The notes: generated by a model from the sequence alone, not told the origin. DNA of 64,000 bases from Erinaceus europaeus (GCF_950295315.1 NC_080166.1:98957141-99021140), one strand, 5' to 3'; counted from the stretch's first letter, positions 1-11,490 are shown. Numbers and translations are program-made.

Positions 1-367
1 CAGGCAATATAATAATCAAATAAGAAGGCACAATAATAAAACAGGATGAGTAAAGGAAAACGGTAAAAGAATAGTGTATGCTTTCTGACTACTATGCAGT
101 TTAGCTTAGTAAGGGGTGATGTGCTTACGGGAATGCTGGTTAAAAGATAGGAAGAGTCTGGATTTCAATCAGCTTTATCGACCAGCTTAAAATACTTTTA
201 TTTTATTCAGAAGCAGGGGGAGTCATGAATAGGGTCCTGGACTCCTGTTTCATCATCATGACAGGATTGTGGAAGCAAACTGAAAAGTACCGAGGTTACT
301 AAGGCAGTGGCAACCAAATAGGAGGATGTGAACAAAATAGTAATAACAACTTCCAGTGAAATTTATG
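1..367. other. AT-rich sequence without recognisable feature
   Basis: I see no coding pattern, RNA gene or repeat here. The stretch has ordinary AT-rich composition. Confidence 0.4.
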
Positions 368-545
368 AAAGATGATGAATTTGAGGGGTCAGGAAATAGC
401 TCACCTAAAGCACATGTCATTATGCAAGAGGCCCTAGGATTGAGCTGCAGAACCACAAGGAAACGCCATGAGCAGGATGGTAACAGAGTTCCATGATAGT
501 AGAGCAATGCTATGGTGTCTCTCCTCTCTGTCTGGCTCTCCATCT
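368..545 (+). mobile_element. Old tRNA-derived SINE
   Basis: The head AGGAAATAGCTCACCTAAAG is followed by a degenerate box B region, then GAGCAATGCTATGGTGTCTC and a pyrimidine tract. These elements recur in the same order in other SINEs of the window. The copy is diverged and its ends are approximate. Confidence 0.55.
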
Positions 546-712
546 GTTATCTCTCCCCCTCAATAATAGTTTTTTTATCAATAATAGTTTCTTATCTCTC
601 CCCCTCAATAAATAGTTTTAAATATGGGCTCAGCAGTGGCACCAGACATCTGAGAGACCTAGGCTTCACTCCCTGACTCCACAAAAAAAGTATGCTTTAA
701 GCCAAACAAAGG

Positions 713-1150
713 ACTGGTCATATAGTATAATGGTTCTGCAAAAAAAAAAAAAAAAAAAAAAAAAACTTCATGCCTGAAGTTCTTTTTTTTTTCTTTTTTT
801 TTTAATATTTATTTTATTTATTTATTCCCTTTTGTTGCCCTTGTTGTTTTATTGTTGTAGTTAGTATTGTTGTTGTCGTTGTTGGATAGGACAGAGAGAA
901 ATGGAGAGAGGAGGGGAAGACAGAGAGAGGGAGAGAAAGATAGACACCTGCAGACCTGCTTCACCGCCTGTGAAGCGACTCCCCTGCAGGTGGGGAGCCG
1001 GGTTTCGAACCGGGATCCTTATGCCGGTCCTTGTGCTTTGCGCCACCTACGCTTAACCCACTGCGCTACAACCCGACTCCCCATGCCTGAAGTTCTGAGG
1101 TCACAGGTTCAATCCTCCAGCACCACCATAAATTAGAATAATAATAATAA
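713..1150 (+). mobile_element. Type B SINE interrupted by a type A SINE
   Basis: The left part (713-783) has the type B head with ATAGTATAATGGTTCTGCA, then an A run and CATGCCTGAAG. The right part (1082-1150) resumes with CTGAGGTCACAGGTTCAATCC and CACCACCATAA. Together they form one type B element split by a younger insertion. Confidence 0.7.
784..1081 (-). mobile_element. Type A SINE, young copy nested in type B SINE
   Basis: Full-length minus-strand copy running from the T-rich tail through TTGTTGCCCTTGTTG, GGACAGAGAGAAATGG and GGTTTCGAACCGGG to the head. It is flanked by the 15-bp duplication CATGCCTGAAGTTCT at 769-783 and 1082-1096. The perfect duplication implies a recent L1-mediated insertion. 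Confidence 0.85.
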
Positions 1151-1299
1151 CATCAACAACAACAAACACAAAATTACCATAGAAGTGGTTTGATGATAAG
1201 GCATAGAACTTGCATGCCTACAGTAATGGGGTTCAATACTGAACACCACTTCTGCCAGTTGGGTGTTCTGGAATACATTTTGAAAGAAGAGAACATAAT

Positions 1300-1429
1300 A
1301 GGGGGAGAGACTGTGGTGCACCTGGTTGAACACACCTGTTACCATGTACAAGGACCTGGATTCAAGCTCCAGCTCCCCACAGAGCAGAGGGGATGCTTCA
1401 GGAATGGTGAAGCAGGTCTGCATATGTCT

Positions 1430-1464
<35 letters not shown>

Positions 1465-1606
1465 CTCTTCACCTTTTGATTTCTCTTTGTCCTATCAAAT
1501 AAAATAGGGGGGGAGGGGAGAAAATATGGCTGCTTGGAGCAGTGGAGTTATAGTGTTGGTACTGAGCCCCAGAGATAATCCTGGTGGCAATTTAAAAAGA
1601 AAATAA
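1300..1606 (+). mobile_element. Type C SINE, full length, with (TC)n body
   Basis: The head GTGCACCTGGTTGAACACAC is followed by GGATTCAAGCTCC, a (TC)n tract at 1434-1460, CCTATCAAATAAAAT, and the 3' unit GGAGCAGTGGAGTTATAGTG ending in GAGATAATCCTGGTGGCAA. The order matches other type C copies. Confidence 0.75.
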
Positions 1607-2398
1607 TATAGTATCAATAGTTTGTGGTCAATGCCTTGTTATTAAATGTCTGTTGAGTCTCTACCATCAAAACCCACTTGGGTGAGGCTTTGACACCCTC
1701 TGTTTACCTCTCACTGATGCCATGGAGACTGGAAAGTTTCACATGTAAATTGCTCTTTTATGTTTAGATTTGAAAACTGGGCCAAATCAGGCAGCATACA
1801 ATGGGCACAGACTGTGAACAACAACAAAAAACAAGGATTGTTCTAAGCTATTAATAAATTAGGGTTATCTGATACGGCCTCATAATTTAGCCTCTTTCAA
1901 GGGATAGCAATAAGGAAAAATATTACTAGTTGGTAGACCACAAATTCTCAAAAGAGAATGGATTACTAGAGTACTTAAGATTTAGAGCATATTCCCTGAG
2001 AGTAAAGCAAATGAAGAGAGTCTGTGAATATAGAGATGCTTTGGTTTTCAAGCATAGAAATTTACAGAGACTATACTTTGGATCTCTACGTTCTGAATTT
2101 CACAGGTTCTAGGCTACAGAAATTAAGAGTTGTATGGTAGAATGTAGTTTCACCGAAGGATTAAGGACCTCATACTGGATACGATATATAATAAAACCGG
2201 AAAGAAATGAAGGGATTAAATAAACAGTAGTCACTATAAGGTCAAAGAAATGTATCTACTGTTACACTGGGAATAAAGTTGGCCCTATATCAAGATTCCA
2301 TGCCCAGTTGAATGTTCAGTATACTATACACCCTGTAGTGTCCATTTCCAGTGTTACATGAAAAACTCATTTTATCTCAATGAGTAAAGTATTGTATT
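1607..2398. other. Unique AT-rich sequence
   Basis: No repeat family or coding conservation is recognised. A 60-codon open frame near 1930-2112 has no family resemblance and looks like chance. Confidence 0.4.
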
Positions 2399-2402
2399 CT
2401 TT

Positions 2403-2505
2403 GGGGCTGGTGAGGTGGCTCTGAGGTAGAGTGCATGCCTTGCATGCATGAGGTCCTAGGTTCCATCCTGACACCACACAGTATGGCAGAGAAGTGCCCC
2501 TTTTC
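2403..2505 (+). mobile_element. tRNA-derived SINE fragment, ID-like
   Basis: The segment GGGGCTGGTGAGGTGGCTCT is followed by GAGGTAGAGTGCATGCCTTG and CCTAGGTTCCATCC. This reads as a tRNA-like head with degenerate box A and box B, similar in shape to tRNA-Ala-derived SINE heads. It has an A-rich 3' end. Confidence 0.5.
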
Positions 2506-2509
2506 TCTC

Positions 2510-3175
2510 ACAATTAAAAAGTGAAAAGTAAAATCAATTTTTAAAGTACATTTACAATTTTTGAAGTATTATATTCTTTGATGATTGGAAATTTTTGATT
2601 GCTGGAAAGGTGGTTACATTCAGACATTTTCTGAAGTTATGATAATATTTCTAGCTATAATTAGGAAAGAAATGCTAGGCAAGAGAAGTTCTAGCTAATT
2701 ATCAATATTGAGTTGTGTTATCTGCTTGTTGCTATCTTTAGTTTTGAGACATCACTAAAGTACAGAAACCAAACACAACTATTAAGATTAAAAGCTTAAA
2801 CAAATTAAGGAGGCAATATTTCTAGTCAAGATGATAATACAAAGTCAGTGATACGAACATGTGCAAATTTATTTTTATCTGGAATTGTAACATTCTTATA
2901 AATTATATTATTGACTTTAGTTTTCCGCCTATCTTCCCTTCATTGTATACACCATGCTGTTACCCAAATTAACTTTAGAAATCAGCCCTGTCACTATCCT
3001 GCTTTATAATCTTAAAACAGTTCAGATAAAATGTCTCATCATAGCATATAATTTCTCTCTTCCTTTATCCTAAACCTCCCACTAGTGTTCTTTTTCCCTC
3101 CAAAAACTTAACTTGTTCAAAAACCACACATTTCTATTACATAGCATAACTAAATTTAATCAGTAAGATTTATGG
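2510..3175. other. Unique AT-rich sequence
   Basis: No gene is seen. A stretch near 2980-3130 faintly resembles an L2-type 3' end (GTCACTATCCTGCTTTATAA) but is too diverged to call. Confidence 0.35.
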
Positions 3176-3177
3176 GT

Positions 3178-3295
3178 GAGGCCTGGGGAGATAGTGTCAG
3201 CAGTTGCACATGAGACTTTCATGCCTTGGGTCAGGAGGTCCCAGGTTCACTCCCAAGCACCACCATAATTGGAGCTGAAAAGTGAGAAAGATTCA
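3178..3295 (+). mobile_element. Type B SINE
   Basis: The head GCCTGGGGAGATAGTGTCAG is followed by GAGACTTTCATGCC, GGTCCCAGGTTCACTCCC and CACCACCATAATTGGAGCTG, the standard type B order. The 3' boundary is approximate. Confidence 0.7.
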
Positions 3296-3390
3296 AAGGT
3301 CAGTGCATCCAACATCTTCTCAGAATTGCCTTCTTCTTTTGACTATCACAATGCCTTAAAGATTTACCTTGAATCTTGTCAGGCAGCCCC

Positions 3391-3925
3391 CTGCTCCATC
3401 TTCCATTGCTGACACTATGGCCTATTTACATAATCATTGTTTTACCTGACCTATCTTCTTTCTACCTTGAGACCTGCCCTGCCTGCAGGGTGTTAATTAA
3501 TCCCACCAATTAAAACAATTGCAACAGTTGCTAAGGATGCTTCCACCTTCCCAGCATGCCTTTTGCCTCTCTCCACCCCCTTTCCTAGCCATCTCTGTTC
3601 CGAGTTGCCACTTCCGGTTTTTATCCCATAAAAGCCACTTCTGTTTCTGGTTTCTCTCTTCCTTGCTCTCTCTTTTCTCTCCCGAGTCCCAACCTGGAGA
3701 AGGGCTGGCGTGCAGAGCAGGAGCAGGCCATTGCAGTTTGATGCCATGTGGCCTAAACCGCTGTGCTCACACCCGACTCTGGAACGTTCCTGCATCAATA
3801 AAGAATTGTGTTCCTGATCCACCACGACTTCCTGGTCTCCTCCCGTGTTTCTGAGTAAGCAGCTACCCAGGTTGGCTCCGGTCGAGTTCTCTCCAACCCA
3901 GAGAGCACGTGCCCAGGAAGAAACA
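3391..3925 (+). mobile_element. Endogenous retrovirus LTR, plus strand, probably solitary
   Basis: The sequence has LTR architecture: a GC-rich U3 with CACTTCCGG, a TATA-like CATAAAAG at 3627-3634, a polyadenylation signal AATAAAG at 3797-3803 and a U5-like region with CCTGGTCTCCTCCCGTG. I see no primer-binding site, gag or pol next to it. A clean TG...CA pair with a target-site duplication was not resolved, so both ends are uncertain (the start could be as late as 3491). It shares CTATTTACATAA with the LTR at 39292-39730. Confidence 0.6.
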
Positions 3926-4388
3926 CCCTCACACTAGCCTGGCAGAATCTCTTCTAACTCTTCCATTGACCAGCTGTTGCCATGTTGTAATATATCCTGT
4001 TTCTCATACAATATCTACAGTCTGTTCCACAACCCTGCCTGTCTGATCCAATTTCAGTCTTTGCAAGTCTGCCTCCCTGACTAGTGGGTATGTTCCCTAA
4101 AGGTAAGAATGAGGGCTCTGTATATCCTCAGGGTATGGATCACAATCTGGTGCCAACAGGCACTTGACAAAATTCTTATTGAACTGCTCAGCCTGAGTTC
4201 TGGGGGTGGGTGCTGTTGCTTTTTGGGTTTTGTTCCTTCCACAATTATAAATGTCTACTAGAAATACATGATTTAAAAATAATACTAACATAAATCCCAT
4301 AAAATGCACAACTAACCTGGGAATCTTTAAAATCAGGAAACCCACTGCTTCACTGGTAACAAATATCAGATAGACCTTCTTAGTATGT
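3926..4388. other. Unique sequence
   Basis: No gene or well-supported repeat is seen. An 82-codon minus-strand frame (4097-4345) has no recognisable domain. Confidence 0.35.
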
Positions 4389-4389
4389 T

Positions 4390-4577
4390 GCTTTTTAAAT
4401 TATTATTATTATTATTTTATTACTATTATCTTAGGTAGAGACAGAGAGTCAGTGAGGCAGAGAGAATGAGAGAGCACAACACAGGATTTTCCTTTGATAA
4501 GGTAGGAGCCAGGCTTGAACCTAGTCATACACATGATAAAGCAGCACACTATCCAACTGAGTTATTTCACTAGCCCT
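4390..4577 (-). mobile_element. Type D SINE
   Basis: On the plus strand it reads TTATTATT...GGTAGAGACAGAGAG, then GGAGCCAGGCTTGAACC and CTATCCAACTGAGTTATTTC. This is the reverse complement of the type D head with box A and box B remnants. Confidence 0.65.
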
Positions 4578-4602
4578 GGTGTGTTGTTTTAGAAAGGGGA
4601 AG

Positions 4603-4738
4603 ATGGTCAGGGGAGATAACACAATGGTTATATAAAAGACTTTCATTCCTGAGATTCACAAATCTCAGGATCAGTCCCTGACACTATTATAAACTAGAAC
4701 TGAGTAAAATAATAATGATGATGATGATAACAATACTA
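4603..4738 (+). mobile_element. Type B SINE
   Basis: GGGGAGATAACACAATGGTT is followed by AAAGACTTTCATTCCTGAG, GATCAGTCCCTGACAC and a GATGATGATGATAA tail, in type B order. Confidence 0.7.
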
Positions 4739-5061
4739 ACTTTGAAAAAATAAAAAAAGAAAAAGGAAAAAATCTAAAGTGAAAGACTTCAAGCTGTCTG
4801 GTAGAAACCAAACAGACTCAAGAACGTTTGCTGCTGACATTAAAATGAAGAGACACATTAATACATAGTCATACTGCAGTGTAATGTAGCTATCATAACA
4901 CCAGATTATAAGATCAGAAGTAGAAAGAGCCTTAAAGACCATATGTTCCAGTCATTCTCCATCCTAACTGCAGATTAACATCAACAGCAATACATTTGAA
5001 CAGTGAAGCTACACTACTCCCTCAGACATACAGATTTATTAGACTGACATAAAACTGGGCA

Positions 5062-5182
5062 TCTCTGTTTCTCTCTCTCTCTCTCTCTTTTCTTTCTCTC
5101 CCTTCCTCCCTCCCTCTCTTTTTCCCTCTCTCTTTCCCTTTCTTTCTTTGTGTCTTTCTTTCCTTCTTCCTAGCTTTCTCCA
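5062..5182. repeat. CT-rich low-complexity tract
   Basis: The tract consists of CTCT, CCTT and CTTT blocks with only a few interruptions. It looks like a decayed pyrimidine microsatellite, possibly from a SINE body. Confidence 0.8.
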
Positions 5183-5955
5183 GCATTCTAAGGTTTAGTG
5201 AGAATTAGAAATCACAGTAATTTTATCCAATCCACCTACTGTATAACTTAGTGAAGTCAGCGATATCAAAGGACTGATGAAAAGTGACTGTTAGTTATTT
5301 TGTCAGTACAGACCTCAACGTCTTTGTTTTGTTTAATTGATTAGCTAATAAAAATGCCATCACAGCATTGCCAGGCTGATATCCAATGCTTGACAAATTA
5401 AAGTTGAATAAATCTTGATGTGGAAATACAGATCCATTTGTTTTTTTTTTAAATCATATAGAAATCATGGCATGTTTAATAGAATGCAGTTATTGTAAAT
5501 TACTAGAAAAGACAACTTCTGTCACTCCTGCTAAAATGTGCATTTAGAATGCAAAGTGTTTAGCATTTGTCTCTCTGTCTCCACTTGTCTGAAAGGTCCA
5601 GTGTGGGAAGCAGGGAATGGAGTCGATTCTGATTACTGGCTAATGAACAACTTGGTATAGTGTGCTAGCTCAGAGCAGAGAGGAAAACCTGCCATACATA
5701 CAATTGCTCATTGATAACTTGCAGTCTTGTTTGCCCTGAGCTTATTGAAGGCAAGGGAGAGGCATGGACCAGCATACTTATTGCTTCATTGCTTCCTGTA
5801 CCTTAGAGGCCCACAATGCCTGAAGGGTCTCCTATTATGTCACATGGTTTTATATATATATAATGCACCTCATCCCAAAGCTGTCATTTCTAGCTCAATT
5901 GACACAGGAAATGCCCATCTATTTCTGTAAATCTAGCAACATGTCTAATATACTA
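5183..5955. other. Unique sequence
   Basis: No gene is seen. The segment around 5330-5440 has homeodomain-like TAAT cores (GATTAGCTAATAAAAATG) and no repeat signature, so it could be a conserved noncoding element. That is only a composition-based guess. Confidence 0.3.
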
Positions 5956-5959
5956 TATT

Positions 5960-6550
5960 ATTATAATTGATTTTATTTATTTTTAGACTTCTTAATTTTT
6001 GTCATAATCAGGATTTTATTGCTCTGACTCTTTCAAGTAGAAAGGGAAAGACAGGGATAGAATGGGAAAGACTGATGTTTTCTCCAATGCAGTAGGGGCC
6101 AGGCTTGAACTCAGGTCACATGCATGGCAAAGTGGGCATACTATCTAGGTGAGTGATTTTTTTCCCTCTAGGGTTATTGCAGAAGGCTTACTGCCTGCAC
6201 TAAGAAATCACTGCTCCAGAAGGCTATTTTTCCCCTTTTGTTGCCCTTGTTGTTTTATTGTTCTTGTGGTTATTATTGTTGTTGTTGTTGCCATTGTTGT
6301 TGCATAGGACAGAGAGAATTTAAGAGTGGAGGGGAAAACAGAGAGGGGGAGAGAAAGATAGACACCTGAAGACCTGCTTCACCACTTGTGAAGCGATTCC
6401 CCTGGAGGTGGGGAGCCGGGGGCTCGAACCAGGATCCTTATGCCCATCCTTGTGCTTCATGCCACGTGTGGTTAACCCCCTGCACTACCACCTGACCTCC
6501 TAAGGTGAGTGATTTTATCTTCAATATTATAGCTGACTTTAACAGTTTGA
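5960..6550 (-). mobile_element. Type D SINE split by a type A insertion
   Basis: The left part (5960-6160) reads GGGGCCAGGCTTGAACTCAG and CTATCTAGGTGAGTGATTTT. The head then resumes after 6503 with AGGTGAGTGATTTTATC. The split exactly matches the insertion duplication of the inner element. Confidence 0.65.
6161..6502 (-). mobile_element. Type A SINE, full length with 3' unit
   Basis: The copy starts with the reverse of the 3' unit (GGGTTATTGCAGAAGGCTTA), then TTGTTGCCCTTGTTG, GGACAGAGAGAA and the head to GACCTCC. The 14-bp duplication AGGTGAGTGATTTT lies at 6147-6160 and 6503-6516. Confidence 0.85.
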
Positions 6551-6582
6551 ATGATGAAAGTAACATTTTCCCTGGGGCTTTA

Positions 6583-6760
6583 CTATTGTAGAGTTACCTT
6601 TGTACAGATAGAGAGACAGAGACAGAGAGAAAGAGAGAGAGGGAGAGAGAGGAGAGAGAAAGACATCACAGCAACAAAGCTTCCTCTAATGTGGTAGAGG
6701 CTTGATTCAAACCTATAGCATATCTTTGTTATAAGTAGAAGTAATGAGAACATATTAGAA
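6583..6760 (-). mobile_element. SINE fragment with (GA)n body
   Basis: A GAGAGACAGAGACAGAG tract is followed by AAGCTTCCTCTAATGTGGTA and GGCTTGATTCAAACC, matching a reversed type D element. Its ends are indistinct. Confidence 0.55.
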
Positions 6761-6775
6761 GAGCAAATAGTGGCC

Positions 6776-7195
6776 GGGAGGGAGGTGGCACTCCGGGTTA
6801 AGTGCACACTGTAGGAAGCACAAGGAGTAGCACAACATCCTGGTTCGAGCCCCCCCCCACATACACATGTAGTGGGGGGGGGTCGCTTCACAAGTGGTGA
6901 AGCAGGGCTGCAGGTGTCTATCTTCCCGTCTCTATCTTCTCGTCCCCTCTCAATTTCTTTCTTTTTTTTATTTTTAATTTTTTTTTTATTTAAGAAAGGA
7001 TTAATTAACAAAACCATAGGGTAGGAGGGGTACAACTCCACACAATTCCCACCACCCAATCTCCATATCCCACCCCCTCCCCTGATAGCTTTCCCATTCT
7101 CTATCCCTCTGGGAGCATGGACCCAGGGTCATTGTGGGTTGCAGAAGGTAGAAGGTCTGACTCAATTTCTTTCTGTCCTATCCAAAAAAGAAAAA
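6776..7195 (+). mobile_element. SINE interrupted by a LINE-1 3' end
   Basis: The SINE head GGTGGCACTCCGGGTTAAG leads to CCTGGTTCGAGCCCCC, GTGGTGAAGCAGGGCTGCAG and CTCAATTTCTTTCT. It resumes after the L1 with CTCAATTTCTTTCTGTCC. The C and G runs at 6851-6859 and 6874-6881 are expanded in this copy. Confidence 0.7.
6963..7160 (-). mobile_element. 5'-truncated LINE-1 3' end (long-tail form)
   Basis: On the plus strand a T-rich start leads to AGGATTAATTAACAAAACC, GGTAGGAGGGGTACAA, and GACCCAGGGTCATTGTGGG. This is the reverse of the L1 3' end seen at 23640-23830. The 14-bp duplication CTCAATTTCTTTCT flanks it at 6949-6962 and 7161-7174. Confidence 0.85.
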
Positions 7196-7321
7196 AAAAA
7201 TTGAAATAATTACCACAGAAATGGTGGCGGATTCGTAGTACAGGCACCAAAATAAATAAATGAATAAATAAACTGTAAGTTTCTCCCTTAGGTCACCAAC
7301 ATTTAACATCCTGCTTCTGGT

Positions 7322-7548
7322 GGACTTTTTTTTTCCCCACCATTTTTTTATTGGATAGGACAGAGAGATTGAGGGGAAGGGAAGATAGAGGGGGGAAGGA
7401 AGGGTTGACATGTGCAGATCTGCTTCACCACATGTGGAGCAATGCTCCTGCATATGGGTAGCTGGGGGCTCAAACCCAAATTTTCAAGCAGGTCCTTGCA
7501 TTTTGTACTATGTGTACTTAACCTGGTGTGCCACCACCCAGACCCCGT
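7322..7548 (-). mobile_element. SINE, type A/C-like, diverged
   Basis: TTTTTATTGGATAGGACAGAG leads to AGATCTGCTTCACCACATG, GGGGGCTCAAACCC and ACCTGGTGTGCCACC, a reversed SINE head. The copy is moderately decayed. Confidence 0.7.
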
Positions 7549-8795
7549 TAATTCACATTTTATTTTGCAAGACCTACTTGTCCCTCATATATATGGTTTG
7601 AAGAGTGACAATCATGCATTACAAACCTTGCAGTTCTTTGAGGAAGCTGTTTTCACTTAAGATTATGGTTCTCATGTACATCTGAGTTTGCATTTCACTT
7701 CATTAGCCTTTGTTGGAAACAGAGCTACGCTCAAAAAGCAAATTTCTTAACTAGTTCTGCAGCTAGTGGACATTTCTTTTCACTTTATAGCTGTCACATA
7801 TTGCACTTCCTCCTTTACCCTCACCCCTTGAACACAACAGAGAAAATTCTACTTCTAATTTTGCATACAAGCTAATTACCTGGAAATATATAGGATAACA
7901 ATCTTATTTTCCAATGGAAATTCTCTCCATGGAATGTTTCAGGCTGCATGCTTCTTCACCTAATAACACATATTGATTTTTTTTTTAACTCTAAAGTCAG
8001 TCCACACACAATACAGAACCCAAATTAAAAGCAGAGCCTCCACACTGTTTGAAAATATCTGTTGAACAAAGGTCAAATGTGCAGTTTGCTGGCTAATGGC
8101 CTGAAGCAAAGTTAAGGTTAATGTAGCACTAATGAGCAGGCTCAACCCTGTAGAGATGTCTGACCACAGTTGTCAAATAGTAGACATTTAAAATGTCACT
8201 CTCCAGAGCAACAGAGGAAATACATAATGACATGTCCCTAGATAAGAATGATTTTCTCTTGCCACTCAGAATCTGTACTTAATCACTTTATCCTCTGCTA
8301 AGTCACTCTATTTGAAAAAAAATTATACATTTTTTAGGTGTATATTCTTCTAGATTTCTGTTCTACATTTATATTCTAAAACCACTGCTCCTTATGGAAG
8401 CTGCAACCTAAATAAATCACCACCACTATCAAAGAGGAGGATACTATTTTTTTCTGATAAAATTATTTCAGGAACTTTTCCTTCTCATAGGAAGTGTTCT
8501 TGTTCCTGTATCCTTGTTTCCTTCCTTGGAAGATTGACCGGACCTTCTTCACAAAGCCGGGGGTGTTAGGATGTTGGAAAGAAAAATGAGAAGGAATCCA
8601 TAAATTCCCTTTGCAAAGGATTTTTTTTTTTTACAGTGTTGCATATTTAACCCTATATAGTGGTAATTTTATACTAAACCTGAGCTGGACATCCACAGTC
8701 CTTTAAACAATCACTACAGACACCTCTATTCCTCACTTTTCAACACATCTCAAACCCAACACATTGCCGTTTAATGTTTCAGTAAAAAAGCATTC
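7549..8795. other. Unique AT-rich sequence
   Basis: No gene or repeat is recognised in this 1.2-kb interval. Small open frames near 7960-8145 lack any family resemblance. Confidence 0.4.
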
Positions 8796-8912
8796 TTTCC
8801 AGAGTCAGATGGTAGCACAGCGGGCTAAGCGCGCGTGGCGCAAAGCGCAAGGACCAGCATAAGGATCCCTGTTCCAGCCTCTGGCTCCCCACCTGCAGGG
8901 AAGTCGCAACAA
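8796..8912 (+). mobile_element. Type A SINE, 3'-truncated
   Basis: AGAGTCAGATGGTAGCACAG, GCGCGTGGCGCAAAGCGC and CCCCACCTGCAGGGAAGTCG are the type A tRNA-like head. The element stops right after the core, so the pyrimidine body and tail are missing. Confidence 0.75.
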
Positions 8913-9366
8913 ATCAGGTAGTAGTAGGGAAACGGAGCATCCACACCAGAAGAGATGTGATAAAATTCTCCCACTTCATAAATTTGTTCATTTTAATAAA
9001 CAAGTATGATTATTTGTTCATTTTCACTAATTTCAGGAAAAATTTCTATGCTTTTTAGTAGGAGAATTATAGGATATGACTGAGTCAAGACCAAAAGCAG
9101 GGCTTAACCAAATAGAGATATATGTAAATATGGGTCATTCAAGAGTTATGATACCTATATTTTTACTTATATCTTAACTACAAATTTCTTTTGCAATGAC
9201 ATTTATGTGGTTGCTAACATTTAAGTGCTAAATTCCATTATCTAGGGGACAAGAGAATGAATATACCTTAAGCAGTATTTTACATTCAGCCCTAGTACAC
9301 TAATAAAATAAAGCCCCTTTGGTACAAATAAAGGGATATTTCCTCAGTCTTTGCTTTCTCTGTGAT
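8913..9366. other. Unique AT-rich sequence
   Basis: Nothing recognised. Confidence 0.35.
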
Positions 9367-9698
9367 TTCTTTTTATTTTTTTAATAAAAGGTAAGTTTTT
9401 TTTTAATTTTGCTTCCCCCCTTTTGTTGCCCTTGTTGTTTTATTGTTGTTGTAGTTATTACTGTTGTTGTTACTGATGTCATCGTTGTTGGATAAGACAG
9501 AAAGAAATGGAGAGAAGAGGGGAAGACAGGGGGAGAGAAAGAGAGACACCTGCAGACCTGCTTCACCACCTGTGAAGTGACTCCTCTGCAGGTGGGGAGC
9601 GAGGGGCTCAAATGGGATCCTTATGCAGGTCCTTGAGCTTCCTGCCATGTGCCCTTCACACTACGTGCGCCTAACCCACTGCACTACCGCCTGACCCC
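9367..9698 (-). mobile_element. Type A SINE
   Basis: A T-rich tail is followed by TTGTTGCCCTTGTTG, GATAAGACAGAAAGAAATGG, CTGCAGACCTGCTTCACC and the head ending GCCTGACCCCC. The head has a short local duplication around the GTGC region (9648-9670). Confidence 0.8.

Positions 9699-9748
<50 letters not shown>
9699..9748. repeat. (TTA)n microsatellite
   Basis: About 16 near-perfect TTA units lie directly next to the SINE head. They probably grew from target-site sequence. Confidence 0.9.
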
Positions 9749-9751
<3 letters not shown>

Positions 9752-11488
9752 GTGAAAAGTGAAGAGTTTTATTACACCAGTGGGAAATAGAACCAAATCT
9801 CTTCAGAAAGTTTCTCTGCCCCAAGCAAAGGAACAGCACAGGTTTAAATAGCATTTCAACATCGTTACATTATGGTTGCATTTTTCTGGCTATATCCATT
9901 CACAATTGATGAAAAATATATGCCTGGCGCAAAAATATTTTTCTTTTCTTTTTCAGTTACTACATACCTTTCTGCACAAGTACTTGCCATATATACTATA
10001 GTACATGTAGTATATTATATAGATATTCAAGAAATCTATCATTACCAAGGTTCAGGAAAAAGAAATAGGCATTTCAGTCCTCCATTTTGTCCATTATACT
10101 AGTAATTTTGTTCTTGAATTGACATGTGACTCAATTATTAATTTATTCCTAATTTCTAATGGATGGTACACATTATCACTGTTCAGAGTTGAGTAATATA
10201 TTCTCAGCTTTCTTCAATTAGGATATCCAAAATATTCTCCATGTGCCAAGAATTAAAGTAATCTATTATTCCATTATTATTATTCATATATTTGTTTAAA
10301 GTAAACTTAACATACAATAGAAAATATGAACAACTCATATACAATGCAGATTATTATCTTTTGTGTTTACTCTTCGGAGGAACCAAAATCAAAGCGTTTA
10401 AAGTTTAAAAGACATTCTTGTTGAATGATGACACTAGCAAAGCAAGAGCGTACTACCTCAGACCTGTTGATCTTCAAATATCATCAAACTTATGAATTTT
10501 ATTTTTGAGAATAAAGTAGATATGAAACTTTAAAACTCTATAAATACAGGGCCTAGAAAAAGAAGTTTTGAAACTTTCTTCAAACTTTGATCCATTGCAC
10601 TTCTAGTCAAAATATACTAACCATGATTCCAGACATTATGGCATGCCCTAGAAATCTAAATTTGTGATTTATATCTTAAACTAAACCTAAATTGTGCCTT
10701 CCAAATTGAACCTGGAGTAAAGATGTCTGTACCAAGTGATATTAATCCACTCTGGAAACACGTTTCTTCTATTTTTGAAGATGCGTTGAAGGAATCGGCA
10801 GTTTTCTCATTAAAATTCAAGATGCAACTTGAAAAAAATATATATTGACACCTCTTGATACTAATTGTTCTTGTTTCCCCCTACTATCTATATGCATTAT
10901 TTAAATACCTCAAACATCATTCACAGATTTTAACTGTTGGAAATATTCTTTGCTGTAATAAATTATAGGGGAGAAAGTGTTTGATATTTGTGCTGTAGAT
11001 TTAATGTCTTTGAAATGTATCCTTCAGAACACAATAAGCTATACTTTATGTACGTCATCTCGATTAATGCCCCACAGACTCTTCTAAAATTTCTGTAACT
11101 GGATTTATACACTCCTAAACAATGATTTTAATATATGAATTTAAATCCTCCTTATCTCTTAAAAATCACATTAGAATGACTTGAATTTGAGGTGTTCTTT
11201 TTTCAATTCTGAAAATATTTACTAACTTTCTGAGGAAAGAAAAAGTGTACTTTTTGTGAGAAAAAAAGTTTTAAAATATAATTTCAGGCATATTAGATAG
11301 GAATTTCATTTATAGGTGGTTTTGGGGGGGAGGTGTATATTACTGACACAATCCATCAGTCATGATTACAAACACTACTGAAAATATTCTAGTGCATCTG
11401 CTAACTAGGAAGTAAAAGGTATTTGGAAAAACAATATGAAAACTGTCCAATTCAAAGGCCATTCATCCTATAACTGAAGAGAAAAATT
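9749..11488. other. Long unique AT-rich stretch
   Basis: This is 1.7 kb with no SINE or L1 that I recognise, no sustained open frame and no RNA gene. It is one of the few long SINE-free intervals in the window. Confidence 0.4.
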
Positions 11489-11490
11489 CA

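Noticed and set aside
861..1136. Recurrent 60-90 codon frames in type A SINEs, both strands, also near 16236-16469, 19099-19476, 20178-20479, 47818-48229
   Set aside because: The same peptide patterns recur because the SINE recurs. There is no start context or selection evidence, and they vary with each indel.
2980..3130. L2-like 3' end
   Set aside because: Only one or two words agree with the L2 consensus. The match is too weak compared with 46550-46890.
5062..5182. Possible splice polypyrimidine tract and exon
   Set aside because: It is a long low-complexity tract with no following open frame or exon-like sequence.
6583..7059. 158-codon minus-strand frame
   Set aside because: It spans a SINE, its C/G runs and a LINE-1 end. 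It is a composite of transposon pieces.
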